Source of the DNA: an uncultured Ruminococcus sp.
GTDB lineage: Bacteria; Bacillota; Clostridia; Oscillospirales; Ruminococcaceae
NCBI GenBank assembly: GCA_947177715.1
Contig: CAMWVM010000054.1
Coordinates: forward strand, 1 to 8,317
Reading direction: 5' to 3'
DNA: 8,317 nt
A model generated the notes under the pieces. It saw only the letters and a program-made list of their open reading frames with translations. It did no database searches and had not been told where the DNA came from. Shown here piece after piece: positions 1-6,300 of the stretch. A program made the translations under genes and the position numbers. Position 1 is the first letter of the stretch. Every line of letters begins with the position of its first letter.

Positions 1-228
1 ATCCTGCCATGTGCAGTAATATCAATGTATTCCTTGCTTATGGGAGTAAGGGAAGCAATCGGGCTTTCAAATATTCTTATGTCAAACGCCCTTTCTGTAA
101 AACAAAACGACGGATTGCTACCAACTGTAAAACTTTATTCTGTAAAGTTTTTGGTGCTTGAAGCCGTTGTTGCAGTGTCGGCAGCAGTGGATTGTGTGTG
201 TACCGTGGCATTTGCAGGAAGCTTGTAA
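1..228 (+). CDS. C-terminal part of a membrane protein, possibly SpoIIM-like (5' end outside window)
   Basis: The reading frame is open from the first base to a TAA at 226-228, giving about 75 visible residues; the start lies upstream of the window. Two hydrophobic stretches are visible: one at the start (CAVISMYSLLMGV) and one near the end (VKFLVLEAVVAVSAAVDCVC), joined by a short polar loop (SVKQNDG). A polar loop followed by a K-x-Y-x-x-x-F-L-V-L final helix at the extreme C-terminus resembles the end of stage II sporulation protein M (SpoIIM), a membrane protein of the forespore engulfment machinery. That match is from memory of the family and only the last two helices can be judged, so it is tentative. 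The stop is 64 bases before the next likely start, with no terminator between, so the two genes are probably co-transcribed. It could equally be another small polytopic membrane protein. Confidence 0.5.
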   Translation: MLPCAVISMYSLLMGVREAIGLSNILMSNALSVKQNDGLLPTVKLYSVKFLVLEAVVAVSAAVDCVCTVAFAGSL

Positions 229-277
229 ATAAATATTGATGTTTAAAGTGAAACCTGAGATATTTCAGCGTTTCGGA

Positions 278-285
278 AAGGAAAG
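278..285 (+). promoter_or_regulatory. Ribosome binding site fixing the start at 293
   Basis: The AAAGGAAAG-type purine run (AGGA at 280-283) lies 9 bases before ATG 293. The only comparable purine run before the alternative starts at 236/239 (AGGAAG near 216-221) is too far from ATG 239. This supports the shorter protein. Confidence 0.65.
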
Positions 286-292
286 ATTGAAA

Positions 293-1111
293 ATGTCTTT
301 GTTCGGAAATTATGATACCCCCGGAAAAGGAATACCTAAAGCCCCAATGGAGAAAAAGGGAATATTTAAATTCTTTGAAATTTACGGCAGACGTATTTGG
401 AAATTGATACAGTTGAATATAATCTATGTGATTTTTTGTATTCCAGTGGTAACTTTCGGACCTGCTACGGCTGCAATGACTAAAGTAGCAAGAAACTATT
501 CTCAGGAGAGAAACGCATTTGTCTTGGGAGATTTTATCGATACGTTCAAAAAGTGTTTTAAGCAAAGCTTTGTAATGGGTTTAATTGATATATTATTTGT
601 TGCTGCATTTTGTGTGGGAATACCAACATATTATTCCTGGGCGCAGCAAAATTCTATGATTTATATTCCTCTGGTTATTTGCATAAGTCTTATGATTCTG
701 TTTTTTATGATGCATTTTTATATTTATCTTATGATTGTTTCCACAAATCTAAAGATGAAACAAATTTTGAAAAACTCATTGTTCCTTGTAAGCCTTGGTC
801 TTAAGGGCAGCATGTTTACTTTGCTTACTTGGATTTTGGTTGCAGCGATTTTATTTGTTGTTTATCCTTTTTCATTCTTTTTGCTTCTTTTTTGGCCATT
901 GTCATTTATGTGCTTTGTAACAGCCTTTAATTGCTATCCTACAATAAGAAAATATGTTATCCAGCCTTATTATGACAGCAGAGGAGAGGATAATCCTGAA
1001 TTTGATTATCTTAAAGCAAAAGAGGACGAAGTTGTTTTTGAGGATAATCCACAGATTGAAACAGTTCCTGATAAAAAGGAAACAGGGAAAAAAGGTAAGG
1101 TTATTAAATAA
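293..1111 (+). CDS. DUF624/YesL-family integral membrane protein
   Basis: A protein of 272 residues with about five hydrophobic segments (roughly 40-60, 93-115, 121-150, 172-192 and 194-215), followed by a charged, probably cytoplasmic tail (about 224-272). The segment L-N-I-I-Y-V-I-F-C-I-P-V-V-T-F-G-P-A-T-A-A-M (41-62) is the hallmark of the DUF624/YesL family (compare LPVVTxGPATAA). B. subtilis YesL lies in a pectin-degradation operon, but the molecular role of the family is not known. I chose ATG 293 over the in-frame TTG 236 or ATG 239: an AAAGGAAAG ribosome binding site (278-285) stands just upstream of 293, neither earlier start has one at proper spacing, and the resulting N-terminus (MSLF-NYD-PGKG) looks like other family members as I remember them. 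It probably shares a transcript with the truncated upstream gene and ends in a terminator at 1121-1153. Confidence 0.85.
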   Translation: MSLFGNYDTPGKGIPKAPMEKKGIFKFFEIYGRRIWKLIQLNIIYVIFCIPVVTFGPATAAMTKVARNYSQERNAFVLGDFIDTFKKCFKQSFVMGLIDILFVAAFCVGIPTYYSWAQQNSMIYIPLVICISLMILFFMMHFYIYLMIVSTNLKMKQILKNSLFLVSLGLKGSMFTLLTWILVAAILFVVYPFSFFLLLFWPLSFMCFVTAFNCYPTIRKYVIQPYYDSRGEDNPEFDYLKAKEDEVVFEDNPQIETVPDKKETGKKGKVIK

Positions 1112-1120
1112 TATTTATCT

Positions 1121-1153
1121 AAGGAAGTCTTTTGATCGACTTCCTTTTTATTT
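1121..1153 (+). terminator. Intrinsic terminator after the DUF624 gene
   Basis: A perfect 9-bp stem (AAGGAAGTC at 1121-1129 with GACTTCCTT at 1138-1146) encloses an 8-base loop and is followed by a T-rich tract (TTTTTATTT ending at 1153). It sits 9 bases after the stop codon and separates the upstream operon from the next unit. Confidence 0.88.
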
Positions 1154-1189
1154 CAGTCAAACTTTATTTTGTGAATCTTCAAATTTTTG

Positions 1190-1218
1190 TTGACTTTATT
1201 ATAAATTTGTGTTATATT
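1190..1218 (+). promoter_or_regulatory. Sigma-A-type promoter of the 590-aa surface protein gene
   Basis: TTGACT (1190-1195), a 17-base spacer, then TATATT (1213-1218) preceded by TGT, an extended -10. The predicted start near 1225 gives a leader of about 40 bases. The ribosome binding site AAGGAATG (1250-1256) stands at good spacing before ATG 1265. Confidence 0.85.
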
Positions 1219-1264
1219 GATATTAGCAAATAATGTCGAAAAAATACGAAAGGAATGAAATATT

Positions 1265-3037
1265 ATGTTAAGAAAGTCTATTTTCACTAAGTTGTTCTCA
1301 GGCGCTTCAGCATTAGCTGTTGCAGCATCAGGAGTAAGTGCAGTTTCATCATTGAGCATTAGTGCAACAAATGAAATCCCCGTTGCTTTTCAAAACACGT
1401 TGGAGGAGCTTTCCGGTGTGTTTGACAGTCTTAGTAATGCTATGGAAGGGAATTCTGAATTTGCTTACAATGTAAATTTGAATCTGAAGCTTTCAGAAAA
1501 GGATATTCAGATCAACCCGATTGATATCTCCGCTTTAATTCAACAGAAGGATAAAAAAAGTTCAGCTGATGTTAATGTTAAATACGATTCTAAAACTGCG
1601 GTTACGTTGAATGCAGTCTATGACCATGAAAATGAAATAGCATATTTGAAAGTTCCCGAGATTAATGATGCTTATCTTTCAATCAAAGATGATGAACTGT
1701 ATAACTTAGGCATGTTGATCAATGCTTTGTTCCCATCAGATGATGATTATGACGATGATTATGATTACGATGATGACTATGACTATGACAATGATGAGGA
1801 TTATGATGACGAATCTGACAGCAGTGACTATGAGGAAGATATCGATTTAGATTTTGAAAATATACTCAGTATACTTGAAAATATCGACTTGGATGCTTTG
1901 GAGCAGGATATTGAAAGCTATCTTGATATAATTGAATCTAAAATCCCAGTAGAAGACGGCGATAACCTTGAAGGTGAAATAAACGGTCATAAGTATAACT
2001 TTTCATCTCGAGTTTATAAAATTACAGGTCAGGATATACAGGATATCGTAAATGCTGTTTCTGAAAAAGCTAAAAGTGATGATATCTTGAAAGGACTGGC
2101 TGAACAGCTTGGTATTAGCGAGGCAGAATATTTGTCATTAATTGACGAAGTTGTTGCTGAAGTAAATGATATGCGTCCGTCTGAGCTTAAAGAAAAAATG
2201 ATTGTTACTCTCTATATGAACGGTGAAAACATTGCCGGTATAGCATTAGATGATGATTATAAAGCAATTATTGTAGAAGACGGAAATTTCATAGGTGTTG
2301 ATACCACAAGTGTTGAAGAATTTTATGAGGATATGACCGTCACCGACACATCTAAGGGATGGATAACAACTGATGGAAATGTATTTAGCGGTTCATTGGA
2401 AAATGCTACATTATACAGCGACGGAACATATGAATCACAATTAACGGAGTTTAATAACATTACATTTGAAAACGGAGTATTATCCGGTGTAATTAAAATT
2501 CGTAATGAGAGCAAGCTTTACGAGGATGAAGATGCAGAAATTACAGAAAAAATTATAACTTCAAATAGTACAGCTGATAAGCTGAATATTACTTTGGTAA
2601 CATTTGAAAATGGAAATGAAATATTGGCTATGACTTTGACAGGCGAAAAAACAGTTCCAACTGATATACAAATTCCAACAGAAAAAGTTTATTCTATGGG
2701 CAGCCTTTCGGATATAGCCGAATTTGCCGCTTCTTGTGACCTTGATGGATTTATGATGAATTTGAAGAATGTGTTGGGTGAAGAGCTGTTTAATGAACTG
2801 TTTGGCGAAATACCAACCAACCCAGAGCCTGATTCAAATTCGGAGCCTGATTCAACCGTGAAACCTGATAACTCCGATTCCGGAAATATAACATCAACCA
2901 AGCCTTCTTCCGAATCAAATGACAGCAAAACTGATTCAAATACTGATAAAAGCCCTAATACAGGCGCAGTTGCCGGTGTTTCGTTTGCGGCAGTTCTCTT
3001 GGCTGGTATTGCTGTTATAGCTTCTAAAAAGAAATAA
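1265..3037 (+). CDS. Secreted, probably wall-anchored acidic protein of unknown function (paralogue A)
   Basis: A protein of 590 residues that I cannot assign to a named family. It has a basic, hydrophobic signal peptide (about 1-35; plausible cleavage after VSA-26 or SISA-34), a conserved body shared with the next gene (about 43-145 and 195-515), an extreme Asp/Tyr-rich insert at 159-198, a Ser/Pro/Asp/Asn-rich linker (about 517-562), and a C-terminus with S-P-N-T-G at 563-567, a hydrophobic segment and a final KKK. The last part has the layout of a sortase sorting signal, with PNTG in place of canonical LPxTG. The protein is therefore likely exported, attached to the cell wall and held away from it by the linker. 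The body alternates polar and hydrophobic residues as beta-rich domains do. The Asp/Tyr tract could bind divalent cations (inference). The gene has its own promoter and terminator and so is probably monocistronic. ATG 1265 has a good AAGGAATG site. Confidence 0.85.
   Translation: MLRKSIFTKLFSGASALAVAASGVSAVSSLSISATNEIPVAFQNTLEELSGVFDSLSNAMEGNSEFAYNVNLNLKLSEKDIQINPIDISALIQQKDKKSSADVNVKYDSKTAVTLNAVYDHENEIAYLKVPEINDAYLSIKDDELYNLGMLINALFPSDDDYDDDYDYDDDYDYDNDEDYDDESDSSDYEEDIDLDFENILSILENIDLDALEQDIESYLDIIESKIPVEDGDNLEGEINGHKYNFSSRVYKITGQDIQDIVNAVSEKAKSDDILKGLAEQLGISEAEYLSLIDEVVAEVNDMRPSELKEKMIVTLYMNGENIAGIALDDDYKAIIVEDGNFIGVDTTSVEEFYEDMTVTDTSKGWITTDGNVFSGSLENATLYSDGTYESQLTEFNNITFENGVLSGVIKIRNESKLYEDEDAEITEKIITSNSTADKLNITLVTFENGNEILAMTLTGEKTVPTDIQIPTEKVYSMGSLSDIAEFAASCDLDGFMMNLKNVLGEELFNELFGEIPTNPEPDSNSEPDSTVKPDNSDSGNITSTKPSSESNDSKTDSNTDKSPNTGAVAGVSFAAVLLAGIAVIASKKK
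1739..1858 (+). repeat. Low-complexity Asp/Tyr codon tract inside paralogue A
   Basis: Forty codons (residues 159-198) are almost entirely Asp, Tyr, Glu and Ser, with DYD/DDDY units repeated irregularly. GAT and GAC, and TAT and TAC, are mixed without a fixed DNA period, so the tract looks maintained at protein level rather than as a recent trinucleotide expansion. It falls exactly where the related lipoprotein has a short Asn/Ser/Glu-rich linker (about 150-170). Confidence 0.8.
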
Positions 3038-3045
3038 TATTTAAT

Positions 3046-3084
3046 ATATTAAGGGAACATTTGCTTGTTCCCTTAATATTTTTT
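3046..3084 (+). terminator. Intrinsic terminator after paralogue A
   Basis: A perfect 14-bp stem (3046-3059 with 3066-3079, core AAGGGAACA/TGTTCCCTT) with a 6-base loop and a run of six T (3079-3084). It begins 8 bases after the stop codon and separates paralogue A from paralogue B. Confidence 0.92.
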
Positions 3085-3109
3085 ATCTATTTATTGGTTG
3101 TTTTAACTA

Positions 3110-3138
3110 TTGACTGTTTGTCGAAAATGTGGTATATT
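3110..3138 (+). promoter_or_regulatory. Sigma-A-type promoter of the lipoprotein gene
   Basis: TTGACT (3110-3115), 17-base spacer, TATATT (3133-3138) preceded by TGG, an extended -10. The hexamers and spacing are identical to those of the promoter at 1190-1218. The predicted start near 3145 gives a leader of about 33 bases ending in the GGGGGAG ribosome binding site (3165-3171). Confidence 0.85.
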
Positions 3139-3177
3139 GTTAGTACAATAAAGTGTTGAAATAAGGGGGAGTAATAT

Positions 3178-4734
3178 ATGAAAAAATCTTATATTGCAGC
3201 TTTGCTTGCTGGGGTTATGGCATTGTCAGTCGTAACATCAGGCTGTGGAGATAAGGAAGAAAAAAATAAAACATCCGAGAAAAGCGTGAAGGATATCACT
3301 CATAGTATTTCTAATACCTTGGAACAGGCAGAAAAAGCAATGAGGGGAGAACTTGAGTTTGCATATAATGCAAATGCTAATATTGAATTCGGAAGTGCGA
3401 TCAGCGATTTGGCTGGTGTTGAATTGAAACCTGTTGATATTACAACAAATACAAAACAAAAAGGCAAGAAAACTTCTGCCGATGTGTCATTTAACTATGA
3501 TTCAAAAACTTTGGTTTCTTTTAATACAGTGTTTGACCATTCAAGTGAAACTATGTTTTTGAAGGTGCCTGAACTTAGCGATGCTTATTTAACAGGATCA
3601 AAAGACGACCTTGTTAAGCTTATAGAAGCTCAAGAGAATAGTCTTGCAATTAATGAAAACAGTATGGAGAATTCAGAAATTGCTTTAAGTGAGAATGTGT
3701 TAAAAGGTCTTAAGAATATTGATTTTAATAAACTTGAAGACAATATGAAGAGCTATGTTGACCTCATAAAGGAGAAAATTCCTGAGCCAAAAGAGGGCGA
3801 TAAGATTTCCGGCGAAATCGACGGACATAAGTATGAGTATACTACAAAATCATATGAAATCAACGGCAATGATGTGAAAACAATCGCAGCTGCAGTTGTT
3901 GATAAGGCAAAAACTGACACATTTATCAAGGACATTGCAATCTCAATGGGTGCTACACAAGAAGATTATAATTCTGCTCTTGACTCTGCTTTGAAGTCTT
4001 TCACCGAAGATATTACCGGTGATGTAGCAGAGGAATCAGTTGTAATAAACGTTTATTATAACAAAGATGGGGAATATAGAGGCTGGAGCTCAAAAGACGA
4101 AGATGTAGTTATTAATATTATTTCTATTAATGATGATGACGTCATGGCAATGGATTATACAATTAAAACTGATGAAATGGAAATGACCATTAAAGGCTCC
4201 GCAGTTGAGGAAAACGATAAAGCCAACGGCGAATTCAATTTGATCATTGATGTAAAGGATACCGAAGATGTTACAACTGCAATGAAAATCACATTGACTG
4301 ATGTAGTTGTAAAAGATGATGTATTTTCCGGGACAATTACATATGATATGACTGTTGAGGGTGAAGGTGCAGAACAAATAGACATGACAATAGTTCTTAA
4401 GTCAAACAGTACAAAAGATAAAATGGATATTTCTTGTGCAATTAGTGTGTTTGAAAAAGACTATGTAACTATTTCTATGACAATGGAAGAGACCGACGCT
4501 TCTGATATTACAATTCCGGAAGGAATGATGTATAATATAACAAAAGAAGATGATGTGCAAAGATATATGTCATCATGCGATATATTAAAGTTTTCCGATA
4601 ATTTAAAATCTGTTCTTGGTGAGGAAATTTTTAATGCATTTACACAAAGTGGTACAGACGATTATTACTATGAAGACGATGATTATTATGACATGGAAAT
4701 AAATGAAGACCTTGACAGCGAGTCAGCAGCATAA
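3178..4734 (+). CDS. Predicted lipoprotein of unknown function (paralogue B)
   Basis: A protein of 518 residues with a lipoprotein signal peptide: MKKS, a hydrophobic core (5-19) and V-T-S-G-C-G, so Cys23 is the expected lipidated residue on the outer face of the membrane. A short charged spacer follows, then a body clearly related to paralogue A. For example, residues 100-139 of both proteins share 24 of 40 positions without gaps; both have G-E-I-(N/D)-G-H-K-Y, a K-I-P segment, an S-C-D motif (Cys467 here) and N-L-K-x-V-L-G-E-E near the end. The second half is rich in alternating polar/hydrophobic strands. The protein ends in an acidic Asp/Tyr-rich tail (494-516) and has no C-terminal anchor. 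I do not recognise a named family; a LolA/LppX-like beta-rich fold is a guess. It has its own promoter, a strong GGGGGAG ribosome binding site, two TAA stops in tandem and a terminator, so it is probably monocistronic. Confidence 0.85.
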   Translation: MKKSYIAALLAGVMALSVVTSGCGDKEEKNKTSEKSVKDITHSISNTLEQAEKAMRGELEFAYNANANIEFGSAISDLAGVELKPVDITTNTKQKGKKTSADVSFNYDSKTLVSFNTVFDHSSETMFLKVPELSDAYLTGSKDDLVKLIEAQENSLAINENSMENSEIALSENVLKGLKNIDFNKLEDNMKSYVDLIKEKIPEPKEGDKISGEIDGHKYEYTTKSYEINGNDVKTIAAAVVDKAKTDTFIKDIAISMGATQEDYNSALDSALKSFTEDITGDVAEESVVINVYYNKDGEYRGWSSKDEDVVINIISINDDDVMAMDYTIKTDEMEMTIKGSAVEENDKANGEFNLIIDVKDTEDVTTAMKITLTDVVVKDDVFSGTITYDMTVEGEGAEQIDMTIVLKSNSTKDKMDISCAISVFEKDYVTISMTMEETDASDITIPEGMMYNITKEDDVQRYMSSCDILKFSDNLKSVLGEEIFNAFTQSGTDDYYYEDDDYYDMEINEDLDSESAA

Positions 4735-4742
4735 TAAATTGT

Positions 4743-4782
4743 AAAAAATAAGGCGGTTCTCATAAAGAGAACCGCCTTTTTT
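4743..4782. terminator. Bidirectional intrinsic terminator between convergent genes
   Basis: A perfect 12-bp GC-rich stem (AAGGCGGTTCTC at 4750-4761 with GAGAACCGCCTT at 4767-4778) and a 5-base loop. Six T follow on the + strand (4777-4782), and six A precede it (4743-4748), giving a T run on the - strand. It can end both the lipoprotein transcript and the rqcP transcript, whose stop is at 4788. Confidence 0.93.
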
Positions 4783-4787
4783 GTACA

Positions 4788-5033
4788 TCAATCTTCAATA
4801 ATAGTATAATTTTCTGCAGCGTTTTCTTTAGTAGCATATTCTGAAACGTTTAAAACCTTTACCTTGAGCGGACGCTGTCCCATGTTTATAGTGATAACAT
4901 CACCAATTTTCACATCGTAAGAAGCTCTTGCAACTTTGTCATTTACTACAATCTTTCCTGCGTCGCATGCTTCGTTGGCAACAGTTCTGCGTTTTATCAG
5001 ACGAGTAACCTTTAAATATTTGTCCAGTCTCAT
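4788..5033 (-). CDS. rqcP: S4-domain RNA-binding protein RqcP (YabO)
   Basis: An 81-residue protein that is essentially one S4 RNA-binding domain: M-R-L-D-K-Y-L-K-V-T-R-L-I-K-R-R-T at the N-terminus, then A-x-A-G-K-I-V-V-N-D and D-V-K-I-G-D-V-I-T-I. This closely resembles B. subtilis YabO, now RqcP, which works with RqcH in ribosome-associated quality control, where stalled 50S-peptidyl-tRNA complexes are given C-terminal alanine tails. The length and the ending (-E-N-Y-T-I-I-E-D) fit that family rather than the longer HslR/Hsp15 heat-shock proteins. The ribosome binding site AAGGGAG (5040-5046 on this strand) is 6 bases before the ATG. It is the last gene of the leftward cluster and has no obvious promoter of its own, so it probably depends on read-through past the hairpin at 5052-5088. 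Confidence 0.9.
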   Translation of the reverse strand: MRLDKYLKVTRLIKRRTVANEACDAGKIVVNDKVARASYDVKIGDVITINMGQRPLKVKVLNVSEYATKENAAENYTIIED

Positions 5034-5051
5034 TTTTATCTCCCTTCATTG

Positions 5052-5088
5052 AAAAAGAACCCAACCGAAATTATGTCGGTCGGGTTCT
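5052..5088 (-). terminator. Hairpin terminator/attenuator between hup and rqcP
   Basis: Read on the - strand, 5088-5076 (AGAACCCGACCGA) pairs with 5068-5056 (TCGGTTGGGTTCT) as a 13-bp stem with one G-U wobble and a 7-base loop, followed by a T run reaching 5052. On the + strand the wobble would be an A-C mismatch, so the structure fits leftward transcription. It begins 13 bases after the hup stop and ends 18 bases before the rqcP start. Confidence 0.85.
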
Positions 5089-5101
5089 GAAAATCTTGAA
5101 A

Positions 5102-5377
5102 TTACTTAGCAACAGCGTCTTTAAGAGCTTTACCAGCTTTGAAAGCAGGAACTTTCTTAGCAGGAACATTGATTTTCTCTTTTGTCAAAGGATTGATAGC
5201 AACCTTAGCAGCTCTGTCACGAACTTCAAATGTACCGAAACCAACAAGAGCGATCTTATCACCCTTTGTAAGTGTTTCTGTGATTGAGTCAATTACTGTT
5301 GAAAGAGCCTTTTCAGCGTCCTTCTTTGAATAATCTCCTTTTTCTGCAATCAAATTAACGAGTTCAGCTTTTTTCAT
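5102..5377 (-). CDS. hup: HU-family nucleoid DNA-binding protein
   Basis: A 91-residue protein of normal HU length. It starts M-K-K-A-E-L-V-N-L-I-A-E, contains the HU/IHF signature G-F-G-T-F-E-V-R-D-R-A-A (46-57), then the DNA-binding arm region N-P-L-T-K-E-K-I-N-V-P-A, and ends in V-P-A-F-K-A-G-K-A-L-K-D-A-V. HU is a dimeric histone-like protein that bends and compacts DNA. A very strong GGAGG (5386-5390) lies 8 bases before the ATG, consistent with high expression. The gap to the mazG stop is only 20 bases, so it can be co-transcribed with mazG. A TTGACA inside the mazG 3' end (5454-5459) lacks a good -10, so an independent promoter is unproven. The hairpin just downstream would yield short transcripts ending after hup. 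Confidence 0.97.
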   Translation of the reverse strand: MKKAELVNLIAEKGDYSKKDAEKALSTVIDSITETLTKGDKIALVGFGTFEVRDRAAKVAINPLTKEKINVPAKKVPAFKAGKALKDAVAK

Positions 5378-5397
5378 TGTTTATACCTCCAAAAATA

Positions 5398-6231
5398 TTA
5401 ATTTGAATCATCCTCTGATTCATTTTCGCAAATTTTTTCCTTTTCCCAGTAGCTGTCAAGTGTTTTCAGGTCTAAAGACGCCATGTCTAAACCATCTTGC
5501 TTTACTAAGTTTTCAACCGCTTCAAATCTTCTAAGAAACTTTTCGTTTGCCTTGTCTAAAAGCTCTTCTGCGTCCATATTAAGCTTTCTTGACATATTAG
5601 CACACGAGAATAACAAATCGCCCAATTCTTCAGCTGCTGCTTCATGGTTACCAACAGCTAAAGCTTCCTCAATTTCTGTCACTTCTGATTTAAGACTCTC
5701 AAAACAATCGTCAATGCCTTCAAAATCCATACCAGCTCTTGAAGCACGCTTTCCCAGCTTTTGCGCCCTCATAAGTGAGGGGAACACCTTAGGAACGCTC
5801 TTTAATGTGTCAGTATAGCTTTTCTGTCCTTTGGTTTCTTTTTTTATAAAATCCCAGTTTTTAAGTACAGTGTCCACATTTTCAGCAGTTACATCGCCAA
5901 AAACGTGAGGGTGACGAACAATAAGTTTTTTGCAAATATCATTTGCAATCTCGTCCAAATCAAACGTGCCTTTTTCGGTTTCAATTTCAGCATGGAAAAC
6001 AACCTGAAGCAAAACATCGCCCAATTCTTCTTTAAGCATTTCACCGCTGTCGCAGTCGATAGCTTCAATGACTTCATAAACCTCTTCAAGAAAGTCATTG
6101 CGAATAGATTGATGTGTCTGAACTTTGTCCCAAGGACATCCATTTTCGCTTCGAAGCACCTTTACAATCTCGGCAAGGTCATAAATATTATATTTTTCCT
6201 TTGAAAGTAATTCTGCTATTTTCTTTTCCAT
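5398..6231 (-). CDS. mazG: Nucleoside triphosphate pyrophosphohydrolase MazG
   Basis: A 277-residue enzyme of the all-alpha NTP pyrophosphatase group, which hydrolyses (d)NTPs to the monophosphate and pyrophosphate and is thought to clear non-canonical nucleotides. Two MazG repeats are visible. The first has L-R-S-E-N-G-C-P-W-D-K-V-Q-T-H (26-40), the metal-binding E-E-x-x-E (49-53) and E-E-L-G-D (68-72), then R-H-P-H-V-F-G (106-112). The second has S-E-V-T-E-I-E-E-A (182-190) and E-E-L-G-D-L-L-F-S (201-209), also with intact acidic residues. The length matches stand-alone MazG; the N-terminal tetrapyrrole-methylase-like domain of B. subtilis YabN is absent. ATG 6231 has AAGGAAG (6238-6244) 6 bases upstream. 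The flippase gene is 64 bases upstream, and a probable promoter spans that gap. Confidence 0.96.
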   Translation of the reverse strand: MEKKIAELLSKEKYNIYDLAEIVKVLRSENGCPWDKVQTHQSIRNDFLEEVYEVIEAIDCDSGEMLKEELGDVLLQVVFHAEIETEKGTFDLDEIANDICKKLIVRHPHVFGDVTAENVDTVLKNWDFIKKETKGQKSYTDTLKSVPKVFPSLMRAQKLGKRASRAGMDFEGIDDCFESLKSEVTEIEEALAVGNHEAAAEELGDLLFSCANMSRKLNMDAEELLDKANEKFLRRFEAVENLVKQDGLDMASLDLKTLDSYWEKEKICENESEDDSN

Positions 6232-6270
6232 AATAAGCTTCCTTTCAGCACATTAAAAGGATACCTTATA

Positions 6271-6299
6271 ATCATACCCCAATTATTGAAAAATTTCAA
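6271..6299 (-). promoter_or_regulatory. Probable promoter for mazG-hup(-rqcP)
   Basis: On the - strand, TTGAAA (6299-6294), a 17-base spacer and TATGAT (6276-6271) form a near-consensus sigma-A promoter. The start would be near 6264, giving a leader of about 33 bases. The -35 overlaps the TGA stop of the flippase gene (6296-6298) and lies inside a perfect 16-bp inverted repeat (6285-6300). Confidence 0.6.
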
Positions 6300-6300
6300 T
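6285..6300. repeat. Perfect inverted repeat over the -35 of the mazG promoter
   Basis: ATTGAAA (6285-6291), two bases, TTTCAAT (6294-6300). The 7+2+7 dyad covers the predicted -35 and part of the spacer, a possible repressor operator. It has no T run of terminator type on either side and is AT-rich, so chance is possible. Confidence 0.4.

Noticed and set aside
236..292. N-terminal extension of the DUF624 protein (TTG 236 or ATG 239)
   Set aside because: No ribosome binding site at a suitable distance, whereas ATG 293 has one and gives a family-like N-terminus.
77..565. 162-aa open frame on the - strand
   Set aside because: It is antisense to the partial membrane gene and the DUF624 gene, crosses both, shows no recognisable domain and is best explained as a shadow.
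1739..1858. Asp/Tyr codon run as a CRISPR-like or recent microsatellite repeat
   Set aside because: There is no constant DNA unit or spacer pattern; codons vary synonymously and the reading frame is kept.
5454..5459. TTGACA on the - strand inside mazG as a promoter for hup
   Set aside because: At 16-18 bases downstream there are only A-rich hexamers with two or more mismatches to TATAAT; it may be weakly active but is not supported.
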